From Ga0074139 sp964515195 (GTDB lineage: Bacteria; Bdellovibrionota; Bdellovibrionia; Bdellovibrionales; Bdellovibrionaceae), in assembly GCA_964515195.1 (NCBI GenBank), contig CAZETK010000010.1, forward strand, positions 1 through 64,000: a DNA stretch of 64,000 nucleotides. Direction: 5' to 3'. The notes beneath the pieces were generated by a model. It was not told the origin of the DNA and did not search any database. It worked only from the letters and a program-made list of their open reading frames with translations. Positions 33,843 through 43,078 of the stretch are shown piece after piece. Both the position numbers and the translations under genes were made by a program. How positions within the stretch are numbered: the first letter of the stretch is position 1; every line of letters starts with the position of its first letter.

Positions 33843-35557
33843 AATAATTTTACCCAAGCAGCTTCCAAAACAGCCCCGGTTAAATTGCTATCTTTGCTAG
33901 CCTTCAAGGTCTGAGAATAAGCCCCCAGGGAATAACGAAGGGCCTGATTGTCTTTCAGGTCTTGATACAATTTCCAACGGGCCATAATGTTCTGCTTTAA
34001 ATCCAAAGAGCTACCGGTGGTGGGCAGGGTGTAGCGCAATTCAAGTTCCTGCCATCGAAACCCCTTGGCCCATTTGGCAGCATGACCATGCCAGGCGACG
34101 ATGGGGCTGAAGGATTGAACTGTCTCGGAATCAAAAGAAAAATTCTGGATTCCTAAGCCTAGAATCCAGCTTGGATCCACCATCTGAAGCCCCGTTTTAA
34201 AACGGTAAAATAAGTCCAGCTCGGTGAGGATCGTCTTTTTATCACCTGTGATGTCCTGGTTATAAAGAAGACCTAAACCAATTCGCTGAGTTGTCCAGGT
34301 GTCCAGTAGGGGAAGCGATTCAATCCAAGTTTGAGCTTCTGCTCCAAGATAAAATCTCATATCATCCGAATTTAGCCCTGCGAAAACTTCAATGCGAGAT
34401 GGAGGATAAGTTGAAACTGGGTAAGCTGCTGTGAACACATCAGAGCCATCAACAACCTGAATATAAGATTTGCGATCGTGACCAGTTGAGATATTTCTAG
34501 AAACCCAAGTGAACTTGGAACCTGAAACAAAGACCTCGGAATTTTCGCTTGAACTTTGGGGAGTGCCTCGTTCTCCAATGGTTCCCGTCAATGTCAGTTT
34601 AGAAGAGTAGGATTTTTTAGCCGAATTTCTATTAATATTGAGTCGATGGGCTTCTGTCGGCAAGGGACCTTGAACTACGAACTCTTGCCTTAGAGGAACT
34701 TCGCCTTCTCCCGCCACGTAAAAAAGGGGGCGCTCTTTCCGAAGAAGAATAGACCACTTATCGTCGGAAATCACTTTATAGCTTGTGGGGGCAATGGGGG
34801 GCTGACCCTCGACGGTTACTTGAATGGTATGATCATCGACTTGAATCACATCCGGAAAGCTTAAGTTAATTCGTCGGGTGTCCATCTTGAAAACGGCACC
34901 AGAGGCTGCTGTCGCGCGAAAACTTAAGCTCTCTTTGGTATCATTCAGAAAGACGATCCCATGGGGCGTGACGGATCGGCCATTGATTTGAACCGAAGCT
35001 TTTCCATTCGAACGCCGGTAGCTGGCTCGAAGGGACTTATCAGTACCACGGATGGTAAGTTCTGGAGAGCAGACATCCATTCCCGTACTAATATCGTAGT
35101 ACCCCACGCAAAATCGAAAGAACGAATATCCCATAAGTTTCTGCAGAAGAGACATTGAATTAGGAATTGATAAGCTTCCATTGGATTCTTGACTGATGTT
35201 CTGAGACCAAATCGCGACGCCAGAGGGATTCAGCATGACCACTCGTCCAGACTCGATCACATTTATGGGCCAACGCAAATTAAGCTGAACAGAATTGGGC
35301 GACGGTACGATCTCAAAGAAAAATTGGTTTGTATCGATAATCCGATTTCCCAGCAAAAGTTTCGAAGCGTCACGCAGTGAGTACTCGAACTTCTGCGGAA
35401 GAGCCTGAAGGTTATTGAGTTCAGCCGGAAATTCTAGATAGTCTAAATTAGAACCATAGGAAATCGTGCCAAGAAAAAGGCTAGAAATAAAGACCCCTTG
35501 CAGGCTAGTCTTCAGAAGGCGTCGCGCTCCTTGCGACAAAAGTGACATTCGGATCAA
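33839..35557 (-). CDS. Exported beta-barrel protein with beta-sandwich plug-like domains
   Basis: The 572-aa product has a signal peptide (LLKTSLQGVFISSLFLGTISYG). Residues 60-330 are a series of beta-rich blocks (PNSVQLNLRWPINVI, VTPHGIVFLNDTKESLSF). From about residue 380 alternating aromatic/hydrophobic strands appear (RIGLGLLYNQDITGDK, WILGLGIQNFSFDSETV, WQELELRYTLPTT), ending AAWVKLF, the aromatic C-terminus of an outer-membrane barrel. The first Met reads TTG 35557, overlapping the upstream stop by 4 nt; ATG 35548 is the alternative. No known porin family is recognised. It is coupled to the unknown gene at 35554 in an operon convergent to 31908-33842. Confidence 0.72.
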   Translation of the reverse strand: MIRMSLLSQGARRLLKTSLQGVFISSLFLGTISYGSNLDYLEFPAELNNLQALPQKFEYSLRDASKLLLGNRIIDTNQFFFEIVPSPNSVQLNLRWPINVIESGRVVMLNPSGVAIWSQNISQESNGSLSIPNSMSLLQKLMGYSFFRFCVGYYDISTGMDVCSPELTIRGTDKSLRASYRRSNGKASVQINGRSVTPHGIVFLNDTKESLSFRATAASGAVFKMDTRRINLSFPDVIQVDDHTIQVTVEGQPPIAPTSYKVISDDKWSILLRKERPLFYVAGEGEVPLRQEFVVQGPLPTEAHRLNINRNSAKKSYSSKLTLTGTIGERGTPQSSSENSEVFVSGSKFTWVSRNISTGHDRKSYIQVVDGSDVFTAAYPVSTYPPSRIEVFAGLNSDDMRFYLGAEAQTWIESLPLLDTWTTQRIGLGLLYNQDITGDKKTILTELDLFYRFKTGLQMVDPSWILGLGIQNFSFDSETVQSFSPIVAWHGHAAKWAKGFRWQELELRYTLPTTGSSLDLKQNIMARWKLYQDLKDNQALRYSLGAYSQTLKASKDSNLTGAVLEAAWVKLF

Positions 35558-36876
35558 TTGCGACCCACTTCGCCAAGGGCGATAAAGTCATGCCCAATCC
35601 AGCGTACTGGTTTTTCAGGCGAATAAGAGTCATGGAACATTCCCCAACCGCAAGATCGGAATACAACCTCACTTAGGAGAGAAACCATCAGTTTCTTTTC
35701 ATCCTTATGACAGTCGACAATGTCGCTAGAGATCTTCAAAAGCTTTTCTAACTGTCCACGACGGGAATGAGAGGGCCACTCTTCAAATTTAATGGTAGAA
35801 AGCACCTCTGGATCAGAATAAAACTCGTCGATCATTTTATAAACTTTTTCTAAGTCCTGGGGCTTTTGCAAGAGATCCGTTGTCTCATGAACGAGGCGGT
35901 GTGTTCTAGCCACGTCAGGGAATTTCTTTTGAAATGTTCTAATAAGAGCATAGAGAGGAACCTCCACGCCTTGGAAAATAGAACTGGAATTGGTTAAAAT
36001 CTCGGGACAGTTGTAAACGCAAACCTTAACGTTTTTTGAGAACCAGTTTTTGGCCACATTTTCGAGTTTTAATTTTGCCCAGCCTTGAAGGTAGGGCGAA
36101 TAGCTTTGCCAGCGAAGCCCAGGACCGATCCAGATTTCGGTGCCATGGTAACCATAGGCCACATAAGATACATGGCCGCCTGCTTTTTCGACCTTGTCGC
36201 GGAAGTGACGAGTTTCATCAATCAGAACATCAAGAGTGTTAGCGGTGACCTCATCAAAACTAAGCGCACAAAGTTCACCAAGGGTCGAATCCCAGAACTC
36301 GGTACTTTCCATATGCCGTTCGCCGGTCCCCTTGAACACACGGTTCATCAGAGGCATCACGATTTTAGCTCGCGGCACGCCTCCGGCCATTAAGTGGGCA
36401 AAAACAACTTTAGTCTTTTCAGTAGGAATGATCTTTTCAAGCTCTTTCACCCAGGCTTGCACACTTTGTCGGAATCGGGCGCGCCCCTTTTCAAGAGAGG
36501 TTTGCAGGGACCCCTTAGGCCAGGTGTGGTCCTTCCAATTTTTTAAGCTGAGATCTTTCAGTCGATCTACGGGAGACAAACCTTGGGCATCTTTTTCCAT
36601 GTCAAAACCGGCCTCCAAAGGCACATTGATAAAACCATGGCAATCCGATGGCCTTTCTTCATCCCGCAGAGCTCTTAAAGTTTGATCAGCCTCACGGCGA
36701 CCCACAGTGCTTTTGATAATTTTATAATGGTGCTGTTGCGCCTCTTCAACCAAACCATTGGCATAACCCCGATTAAAAAGTTCTCCAAAAAGAACCAAAT
36801 ATCCTTGGTCGTCGACAGGGCGTTTGTGGTTCAGCTCACGTAATGGACTGCCGGATTCTAAAAATGCATTTGTCAT
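35554..36876 (-). CDS. Cytosolic protein of unknown function
   Basis: ATG 36876 (MTNAFLESGSPLRELNHKRPV) is chosen because the frame further upstream reads through the GC-rich repeat at 36937-36970. The 440-aa protein has no signal or membrane segment. It contains NKR/HKR-PVDDQGYLVLFGELFNRGYANGLVEEA, an N-terminal alpha/beta Rossmann-like part with KVVFAHLMAGGVPRAKIVMPL, and a long helical C-terminus. The presence of a Gly-rich loop after a beta strand and G-x-H-G-T suggests nucleotide or sugar binding, but no catalytic signature is evident. It overlaps the downstream barrel gene by 4 nt. Family not recognised. Confidence 0.72.
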   Translation of the reverse strand: MTNAFLESGSPLRELNHKRPVDDQGYLVLFGELFNRGYANGLVEEAQQHHYKIIKSTVGRREADQTLRALRDEERPSDCHGFINVPLEAGFDMEKDAQGLSPVDRLKDLSLKNWKDHTWPKGSLQTSLEKGRARFRQSVQAWVKELEKIIPTEKTKVVFAHLMAGGVPRAKIVMPLMNRVFKGTGERHMESTEFWDSTLGELCALSFDEVTANTLDVLIDETRHFRDKVEKAGGHVSYVAYGYHGTEIWIGPGLRWQSYSPYLQGWAKLKLENVAKNWFSKNVKVCVYNCPEILTNSSSIFQGVEVPLYALIRTFQKKFPDVARTHRLVHETTDLLQKPQDLEKVYKMIDEFYSDPEVLSTIKFEEWPSHSRRGQLEKLLKISSDIVDCHKDEKKLMVSLLSEVVFRSCGWGMFHDSYSPEKPVRWIGHDFIALGEVGRN

Positions 36877-36927
36877 AGTAATAAGGTCTAAAACAATGCC
36901 GTAACAGGTCAAGAGCGTCTGCATCAT

Positions 36928-36970
36928 GCCCGCCGGGCACCTAGCCGGCCGCACCTAGCCGGTCGCACCT
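36928..36970. repeat. GC-rich 14-bp tandem repeat with flanking hairpin, copy 1
   Basis: A 5-bp-class hairpin (gcccgccgggc, 36928-36938) leads into gcacctagccggcc, gcacctagccggtc and a half unit gcacct. A second copy of the same design stands at 51510-51555. On the minus strand the unit reads GGTGCGRCCGGCTA. It sits in the gap between the gene starting at 36876 and kdtA, 67 nt from the end of kdtA. The repeat creates a spurious MRPAR... reading frame on the minus strand. Confidence 0.8.
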
Positions 36971-37037
36971 ACGTTTAAACTTTTAGGCGGTAGATCGGCT
37001 GGCCCAGCGTGCAAAGCCGAAAGTCCGTTTGAGGGAC

Positions 37038-38267
37038 TTATCGCCCAGGGGTGAGGATACCTTCAGCCTCTAGAGCTTGGATGAGGCGTTCGGTCCCACC
37101 GACCTTGGCCCGAAGTTCCCGTTGTATATGAGCCCGAATTTGATCATGACTAAGGTCAAAGTGCCGTACAGCCGCGATGAATTCTTGAGAGTTTCCACAC
37201 TCCATGACGAAACCTTGGGCTTTGAATTCTAAAGCTTCTCGGCTGTTGTGATGATGGGGGCCGACAAGAGTTGGCAGGCCTGCGGCCAAAGCCTCCATCA
37301 CGGAGTGAACCTGTTTTTTAAATGAGCCTCCCACAAAAGCTAAGCGGCCCATGGGGTAAAGGGAAGCTAATAGCCCGACGCGATCCACGATTAGGACATC
37401 AGTTTCATTCCAACCAAAATTTTGAATACGGCTGAAGCGGCGAAATGAAATTTGCTTTTGGCGCAATCCGTTTTCTAGCTCGCGAAGATGAGATTCATCC
37501 ACCTCATGGGGCACCCAAATCCATTTCCAGCCTTCTGCCTTGAGGGCGGCAGCCGCCCTAATCAGAACTCTTTCATCCTCAGGCCATGTGGAGCCTGCGA
37601 CTATAAGTCGATCATAGGCAGTAAGATCCGGTGCCTCTGCGTGCGCCAGTCGAAAAAAGACCTGATCATAACGGGTATCGCCTAAAACTTCCCCTTGGGT
37701 TTTCGGGTAGATTTTCCTACAGAAATCCTGATCCGCCTTGCTGACGAAGAATATCTTTTGAAGGCGTGGTAGGGCTGTTCGTAGAAGTTGGCGGGACAAC
37801 CAATTTGTTTTTTTCATTCCCTTTGAAAAAGTGGCCGAGAATAAATAAATGGGGATGTCGGCTCGATGCAGTTCGCGAATAGTTTGAGGCCAGAGATCTG
37901 TTCGAGCGATCAGGCAAGTGCGAGGAGACCATTTTTTTAAAAACTTTTGAATTTCTCGGGACTCGTCCAATGGGCTGACACCAAAGGCCTCGACTTTAAG
38001 CTTTGAGAGAGCGATTCGGGATGAAAGCGAAGTATGGGTCACCAAAAGAGGTATTTGCGGGTAACGGTTTTTCAGTTCACGAATGACCGATTGGGCGTAC
38101 TCGATTTCTCCGCTTGAAGCGTGAATCCATATCGGGCGATGTGCAACAAAACCTTGAACTTGCCCCTGATTTTTAAAGTAATAGCGGATCTTTCCGTGAG
38201 GAAAAAATCTCAAGACTGGAAGCAGAATTCGAAAAGTTTTCAGTAACAATCCGTAAAGATGAATCAT
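37038..38267 (-). CDS. kdtA: 3-deoxy-D-manno-octulosonic-acid (Kdo) transferase
   Basis: The 409-aa glycosyltransferase adds Kdo to lipid A at the inner membrane. It has an N-terminal hydrophobic anchor (YGLLLKTFRILLPVLRF), the catalytic-Glu region WIHASSGEIEYAQSVIREL, LIARTDLWPQTIRE, the GSTWPEDERVLIRA block (about residue 230) and a second Rossmann half with GGSFKKQVHSVMEAL and the donor-site PHHHNSREAL. Length and order fit the GT30/WaaA family. ATG 38267 overlaps the heptosyltransferase stop by ATGA. A longer frame upstream is a shadow of that gene. Neighbours support lipopolysaccharide core synthesis. Confidence 0.92.
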   Translation of the reverse strand: MIHLYGLLLKTFRILLPVLRFFPHGKIRYYFKNQGQVQGFVAHRPIWIHASSGEIEYAQSVIRELKNRYPQIPLLVTHTSLSSRIALSKLKVEAFGVSPLDESREIQKFLKKWSPRTCLIARTDLWPQTIRELHRADIPIYLFSATFSKGMKKTNWLSRQLLRTALPRLQKIFFVSKADQDFCRKIYPKTQGEVLGDTRYDQVFFRLAHAEAPDLTAYDRLIVAGSTWPEDERVLIRAAAALKAEGWKWIWVPHEVDESHLRELENGLRQKQISFRRFSRIQNFGWNETDVLIVDRVGLLASLYPMGRLAFVGGSFKKQVHSVMEALAAGLPTLVGPHHHNSREALEFKAQGFVMECGNSQEFIAAVRHFDLSHDQIRAHIQRELRAKVGGTERLIQALEAEGILTPGR

Positions 38268-39312
38268 CGTGCATTCCGATTCAAGTGAGCCTTTAAAACA
38301 TCCACTACTTCCTGAGGCTTGATGTCCCTCAAACAAGCTTGAAAATTGGGATTCACGCAAGGGCCTTGTCCGTGTTTGCTGCAAGGGCGGCAATAAAGAT
38401 CGCGCTCTAAAATGATTGTCGATGGGCGAGATGGAAAACCGAAAGGGGCCGGCCCCATCAACGCAATGGCCGGATGTCCCTGTTGCTCGGCCGTATGAAG
38501 AACTCCTGTATCATTGGTCACCAACAAAAGAGACTGTTTAACCACGGCCCCAGTTTGTCTAAGGCTGGTTTTTCCAGCCAGATTTATGACTCGCTCAGGG
38601 GCTACATTTCGAATGTCTTCCAGGAATTGATCCTCTGGGCCTCCCAATAAAACAAAATGCAAGTCTGGCAGACGACGAATCAACTCCATCCAGTAGTCGG
38701 GGGGCCACCGTTTCAATTCGTAAGCGGCCGATGGAGCCAAGCTGACATAGGGTCGTTTCGGGATCAAGTTCTGCACGGACTGTAATTCATCCGGTTGCAA
38801 AAAAAGCTGAGGTGTCGAGGGTAGACTTTCCGTGACACCCCCTTTTGAAGTGGCTCTAAAAGATCACGTTGGCCACTACGATGCATTCGATATTTTGTAA
38901 TGTGAAACTTGAACAGTAGAAAGCGGTGCCATCGTTTTTGGGATTTTCGAATGAACTGAAAACGTGGTGCCCGCGCTTTCAAGTAAAGCGAAAGGGTCCA
39001 TGAGCGGGTGCTATTGTGAGCGTCATAAACATGGGTGTAATTCTGGTTTGCGAGTTGTTGGCCTAATTTCAAAATTTCTTGAAGGCCAGACCTGCGAGAT
39101 AAGGTCCAAACTTTCTGAATATGAGGGTGGTCTTGAAGCAAGGGGGCGAGGTCTTCCCGAATCGCCCAATGGATTTCACAATTGGGGAACTTTTCGGCCA
39201 ATTTGCTGGGAACACTTAAGCACTGTGTGACATCTCCGAAGCTTGAAAAACGCAGAATAAGGAATTTAAAACGTGTGGTTTCTTGATGGCCCGTGCTTGT
39301 ATTAATTTCCAT
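38264..39312 (-). pseudogene. ADP-heptose:LPS heptosyltransferase-like (GT9), frameshifted
   Basis: The first part (39312 to about 38840) carries the N-terminal GT9 domain (FLILRFSSFGDVTQCLSVPSK, IHWAIREDLAPLL), and the second part (38264 to about 38838) the ADP-heptose domain (VSLAPSAAYELKRWP, VLLGGPEDQFL, VTNDTGVLHTAEQQGHPAIALMGPA). They lie in different frames; the switch is in AAAAGGGGG (CCCCCTTTT on plus, 38838-38846). One extra G or A would restore LLEPLQKGGVTESLPSTPQL and join the halves into about 350 aa, a normal GT9 length. Hence one base is missing. The C-terminal part contains a CRPCSKHGQGPC Cys cluster seen in heptosyltransferases. The gene overlaps kdtA by 4 nt. Confidence 0.82.
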
Positions 39313-39429
39313 GGGTGGGGCCTATCGTGGCACATAAAGTCACGATTTGGCAAGTGTCGAAAATCTTGACAGTCAGCTCGCCGTGGGTTGGATAGCCCTC
39401 GGCACGGGAATTGGAACAGAGTAGGGTGA

Positions 39430-40782
39430 ATGGGACGTAAATGGTGTTTTTTATTTATATTTCTGAGCCCAATTTGGTTGCTGCCGATCCCGGTTAAGGC
39501 TCAGCTGAATTCGCAGTTGCTTGTTCAAAACGAGTCTTTTTTATCTCCTCAATTTGAAGCCACAGATCAAAACCAATATCAATTTCTAGGAATCAAAATT
39601 CTAAATGGACTGGATGATGATATTCTTTACTTTGATTCTGAGGCTGTTATGGCCATGGGAGCACCAACTCTGAGCTACATCAAGGTCAAAGAGGCCGCTA
39701 TTCAGTTTAAGAGTTCGGATACCGAGGTGTTGATTTTAGGAAGAAAGAAAAAAACATTTTCATCTTTGGATGAGCGTTGGGTTCTGGGAGTTGTAGAACC
39801 CACCTTTAAGTGGAACCCCCTGAATCGGGATAATCTGGGATTAACAGGAGCTTTTTGGTCCGTAGAGAAAAATTCGCTCCAGTTTACGGCTTTTTGGTCT
39901 CCTTTATACATTCCCGATCAAGGACCCAGTTTTGATGTCGGCAGTGACGGTCAATTCAAGCGCGTTAACCCTTGGTTTCAGATGCCGCCCAAGAGTTTTC
40001 GACCTTTTCCAGAATCCACAGCGGATTCGAAAATCAACTATTCAGTCCACCGTCCTCCCGAGTCTGAGCTAATTTTTCAGTCTAGTTTTGGTGGCTCATT
40101 GGAGGGTATGATTGACGACAAGATTCTGTGGCGAGCCTCTCACTTTTATAAACCCATGAATCAGTTAGCCTTGGGTTACAACGGCGTTTATGTCCTTTCG
40201 GAAAGGGAAGGAGATGTGACGGTCATTCCAGAGGTCGGCTATCATAACGTAACAACGGCTGATCTTGTGATCCGCAGTGGAATTTTCGAATATGGTCTGA
40301 TGGCCATGCAAGACAAACCCAGCGACGTAAAATTCGAATCGGATTGGACAGCGCCCCAGTTCGAACAGGCTTTTTTGTATGGTGGTTATGCTCAGATGAA
40401 TTGGCGGCGACAAAGTGTTAGTGTCGAAGTGATGAATATTGAAGGCGGAAGAGTTCGCGAAGAAGGCGACTTGGCCAGCTCAGATCGAGCTCCGATCTCC
40501 TCTCGTTACCCCTTTTACCAAGCTTATAGGGTCCGACACAGTTTCAGAATTCCTTTCGGACTAAGAGAGCGTCTGTCAGCCGAAACTTCCTGGACCCACA
40601 GCGATCAAAACCAATTTGATTTGATTCAGGTTAAAGGGCGCTTCGAATTCGCCAAACGTTGGCAGGCTTATACGGATATGCAGTTTGTTCGGGCGCACCC
40701 TTCAGACGCTAAGAATCAGAATGAAATTTCTTCCTATGAAAATAACGACCGCCTGATGGTAGGGATGGCTTATGAATTATAA
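39430..40782 (+). CDS. Putative outer-membrane beta-barrel protein, pair member A2
   Basis: The 450-aa paralogue of the barrel at 18672-20078. Signal peptide: FLFIFLSPIWLLPIPVKA/Q. Shared landmarks are GRKKKTFSSLDERWVLGV, FWSPLYIPDQGP and the NPW-x(3)-P pattern; alternating aromatic strands follow (FIFEYGLMAMQDK, GGYAQMNWRRQSVSVEV, ETSWTHSDQNQFDLI). It ends in YEL, not an aromatic residue. ATG 39430 is preceded by AGGGTGA. It overlaps the lipoprotein gene by 11 nt, just as in the first pair, so the same coupling is conserved. Function is unknown; surface display or export of its lipoprotein partner is inferred. Confidence 0.78.
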   Translation: MGRKWCFLFIFLSPIWLLPIPVKAQLNSQLLVQNESFLSPQFEATDQNQYQFLGIKILNGLDDDILYFDSEAVMAMGAPTLSYIKVKEAAIQFKSSDTEVLILGRKKKTFSSLDERWVLGVVEPTFKWNPLNRDNLGLTGAFWSVEKNSLQFTAFWSPLYIPDQGPSFDVGSDGQFKRVNPWFQMPPKSFRPFPESTADSKINYSVHRPPESELIFQSSFGGSLEGMIDDKILWRASHFYKPMNQLALGYNGVYVLSEREGDVTVIPEVGYHNVTTADLVIRSGIFEYGLMAMQDKPSDVKFESDWTAPQFEQAFLYGGYAQMNWRRQSVSVEVMNIEGGRVREEGDLASSDRAPISSRYPFYQAYRVRHSFRIPFGLRERLSAETSWTHSDQNQFDLIQVKGRFEFAKRWQAYTDMQFVRAHPSDAKNQNEISSYENNDRLMVGMAYEL

Positions 40783-43075
40783 AATCATAGGGCTTCTACC
40801 TTTCTTTGTATTTTCCGTTTCATGTTCCGAATTTTTGAGGGGCCGAAAGCAAGAAGAAAAGGTCTTGAAAATTCAAAACGCGCAATTTTCTTGTTTAAAC
40901 CAGATACCAGAAACCATGAGAAGTCTGATGGATGAAAACTCCTCACCCGACAGTGTGGTTTCCAGCTTAGAGTGCCTTATCCGTTCGTTAAATTATTTTA
41001 AAAGTAAGACAGTGGGCTCTCACGCGAATCGTGATTCCTACACCAGTGATAATCTTCGCAGTTTTTTTGGTGATTATATAGGAGACCAGAATCGGATATC
41101 TGAAGGCCTGGCTTTGGAGCTTATGAAATTAAAACGGGCCCTTTTCGGCGGGGCACGAAGCTCACTGACAAAGGCAGAACTTCAAGAGTTTATTGACTTT
41201 TTGGAATCCATGAAAATTGAGATCGGAAAGTTGAAACCATATTGGCACATCATCCTAGCTAAAAAAGTTAACAAGGTCGAATTTGATCAAATTGAAGAGG
41301 CCAATCAATCACTGAAAAGGTCATTATTGACTCTTTTGAGTCAAACGCAGATTCACCAAAGCGATTATGCGTTTGAGGACTTTAAAAATCTTATGAATGA
41401 GGTGGATGGATTTATTTCGCGTACTGATCGGAATTATAGGTCCAAAATCACTTCGATTGTGCCTCTGATCGAATCGGTAAAGGCCATACTGTTTGGTGAG
41501 CAAGTGGATATGACCTCTCCAGCCCATTGGAAGAGTGCCATTTCGATGGTGACGGACTTACATCGGATTTACCTGTTGTTTAATTATCAGTTCAAGCAGG
41601 CCCCGTTTTACTCTAGGCAGGGACTTGCTATTTCCGATAAAATGCTTTCAGGACTCATTTCTGTTGTGGATCGGTCATGGGTATTGAGATCAGGCGAGAT
41701 TTCCTTTGAAAGCGTGCGAAAGTTCTTTGAACAGCTTGAGAATCGCAATCTACTGCCAGACAGCCTAACTGCGGGTACTGTCTTTCAAACTTATCGGGCT
41801 GTTGTGATTCGAATCCTCGAGAGAGAAAAAAAATCACCCGAGCTGTCCGTAACTGGAATGGAAAGAAAACATTTGCGTGTGTTAAAGGGCGAATACGAGA
41901 TCTGGAGGATGACACAGAAGTTTGTTAATCTTGTCAGGGACCATTCCTCTTATGAGGAGGTGATGAAGGATCTTGCTCACTTCAATGAATTTCGCCCCGA
42001 GATGTTCTCAGATGTCAGTCGGGATTTATTATTGTCAGCGTGGAGGGATTGGGTTGTTCACTTAAGCCAAAAGAACTCTCTCACTTACCTGCCAACTGGC
42101 GACTTGGTTATTGGTGTTGAATCTCAAAAAAAACTGGGTTGGTCTTGGGCGTCTTTGGCTAGGTTAAATGTTATGCGAACCCTGACCCGAGTTTTGATAT
42201 TGGGCTACGGTCACTATCGAACCCTTGATGCCCAACAAGAGATCATTCGAGAAGAAGGCATGATTCGTTTTTATGACGACTTTGCGGAAATCGGTCTTGC
42301 CTTGAAAGCCTTTGATCAGCGCAAACCGAACGCCGGCATTCGATCTTTCTTTGAAGGTGATCATTTCTTGTTATCGTCAAATGGTGACGATCGCATTGAT
42401 ATGCAAGAGGCCTTCGAACTGGTTAATGTGATCTTCTCGGCTGGTTTGAGCGGTGTTGATAAAGTGATGGAGACGGTAAAAGCGGCAGGATGCAACCTTT
42501 CTGAAAATGATGAATTTGGCAACCCGTGGAATGATGAAGCCTGCTTTCAGCAAACCCTACGTTCCCATGCCCCACGCCTGTTTCAGAATTTGCCCGGACT
42601 TGCGACCTTTATCCAAGACATGGATGATCCTACGTGGGAGAATTTTTACAATGCAACCATGACCTTTGCCCGATTTGATCCAGCCCAGGTGGGAAGAGTC
42701 GAAACAGCGGATGTGCGAACCTTTATCGTGATTCTTCATTATGTCGAAGGTCTTTATGTCGAGTTTGATCGAGACCGAGACCAGCTTCTTTCTAAGGCGG
42801 AGCTGGTTCAGGCTTCGGATCGATTTTCACTGTTCTTTAAGAAGGTCTTTAAGTTGATGCCAGAGCCTGATGATTACTCCTTGAAGGTGATCTGGAAAAA
42901 GGGACTTTCAACACTCATCGATGACGGCTTTGCCTGCACGGTCATGGTAGGAAAGATCCCGACCATTTCAGAATGCATAAAGGCTCTTGTCGTCGACGCC
43001 CTTAAGGTCCCGCGGTACTCGAATAGAATCGATATTTTACAAACGTTAAATGCTTTCAAAAACTTCATACAATAG
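40772..43075 (+). CDS. Large EF-hand-like lipoprotein, pair member B2
   Basis: The 767-aa paralogue of 20068-22734/23418, unbroken. Lipobox: FVFSVSC (about residue 16). The body is helical. The motif hh-x-K-x-hh-GG occurs as LMKLKRALFGGARSSLTKAEL (about residue 117) and weakly as VKAILFGEQ (about 236). EF-hand-type loops are SNGDDRIDMQEA (about 536) and DRDRDQLLSKAEL (about 666), the latter with Asp at positions 1, 3 and 5 and Glu at 12. Many charged, long helices suggest a scaffold. No Pro/acid tail is present. The start ATG lies within the barrel gene, 11 nt before its end. The MFS gene follows after 3 nt. Confidence 0.8.
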   Translation: MNYKIIGLLPFFVFSVSCSEFLRGRKQEEKVLKIQNAQFSCLNQIPETMRSLMDENSSPDSVVSSLECLIRSLNYFKSKTVGSHANRDSYTSDNLRSFFGDYIGDQNRISEGLALELMKLKRALFGGARSSLTKAELQEFIDFLESMKIEIGKLKPYWHIILAKKVNKVEFDQIEEANQSLKRSLLTLLSQTQIHQSDYAFEDFKNLMNEVDGFISRTDRNYRSKITSIVPLIESVKAILFGEQVDMTSPAHWKSAISMVTDLHRIYLLFNYQFKQAPFYSRQGLAISDKMLSGLISVVDRSWVLRSGEISFESVRKFFEQLENRNLLPDSLTAGTVFQTYRAVVIRILEREKKSPELSVTGMERKHLRVLKGEYEIWRMTQKFVNLVRDHSSYEEVMKDLAHFNEFRPEMFSDVSRDLLLSAWRDWVVHLSQKNSLTYLPTGDLVIGVESQKKLGWSWASLARLNVMRTLTRVLILGYGHYRTLDAQQEIIREEGMIRFYDDFAEIGLALKAFDQRKPNAGIRSFFEGDHFLLSSNGDDRIDMQEAFELVNVIFSAGLSGVDKVMETVKAAGCNLSENDEFGNPWNDEACFQQTLRSHAPRLFQNLPGLATFIQDMDDPTWENFYNATMTFARFDPAQVGRVETADVRTFIVILHYVEGLYVEFDRDRDQLLSKAELVQASDRFSLFFKKVFKLMPEPDDYSLKVIWKKGLSTLIDDGFACTVMVGKIPTISECIKALVVDALKVPRYSNRIDILQTLNAFKNFIQ

Positions 43076-43078
43076 AGA

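Noticed and set aside
36236..36685. 149-codon plus-strand frame
   Set aside because: Antisense to the gene at 35554-36876; no signal or motif.
36877..36954. N-terminal extension MRPARCPAG of the unknown protein
   Set aside because: Made by the GC-rich repeat; ATG 36876 is better. The same happens with MRPAEV at 51553.
36928..36970. CRISPR array
   Set aside because: Only two and a half units of 14 bp and no spacers of constant length; no cas gene.
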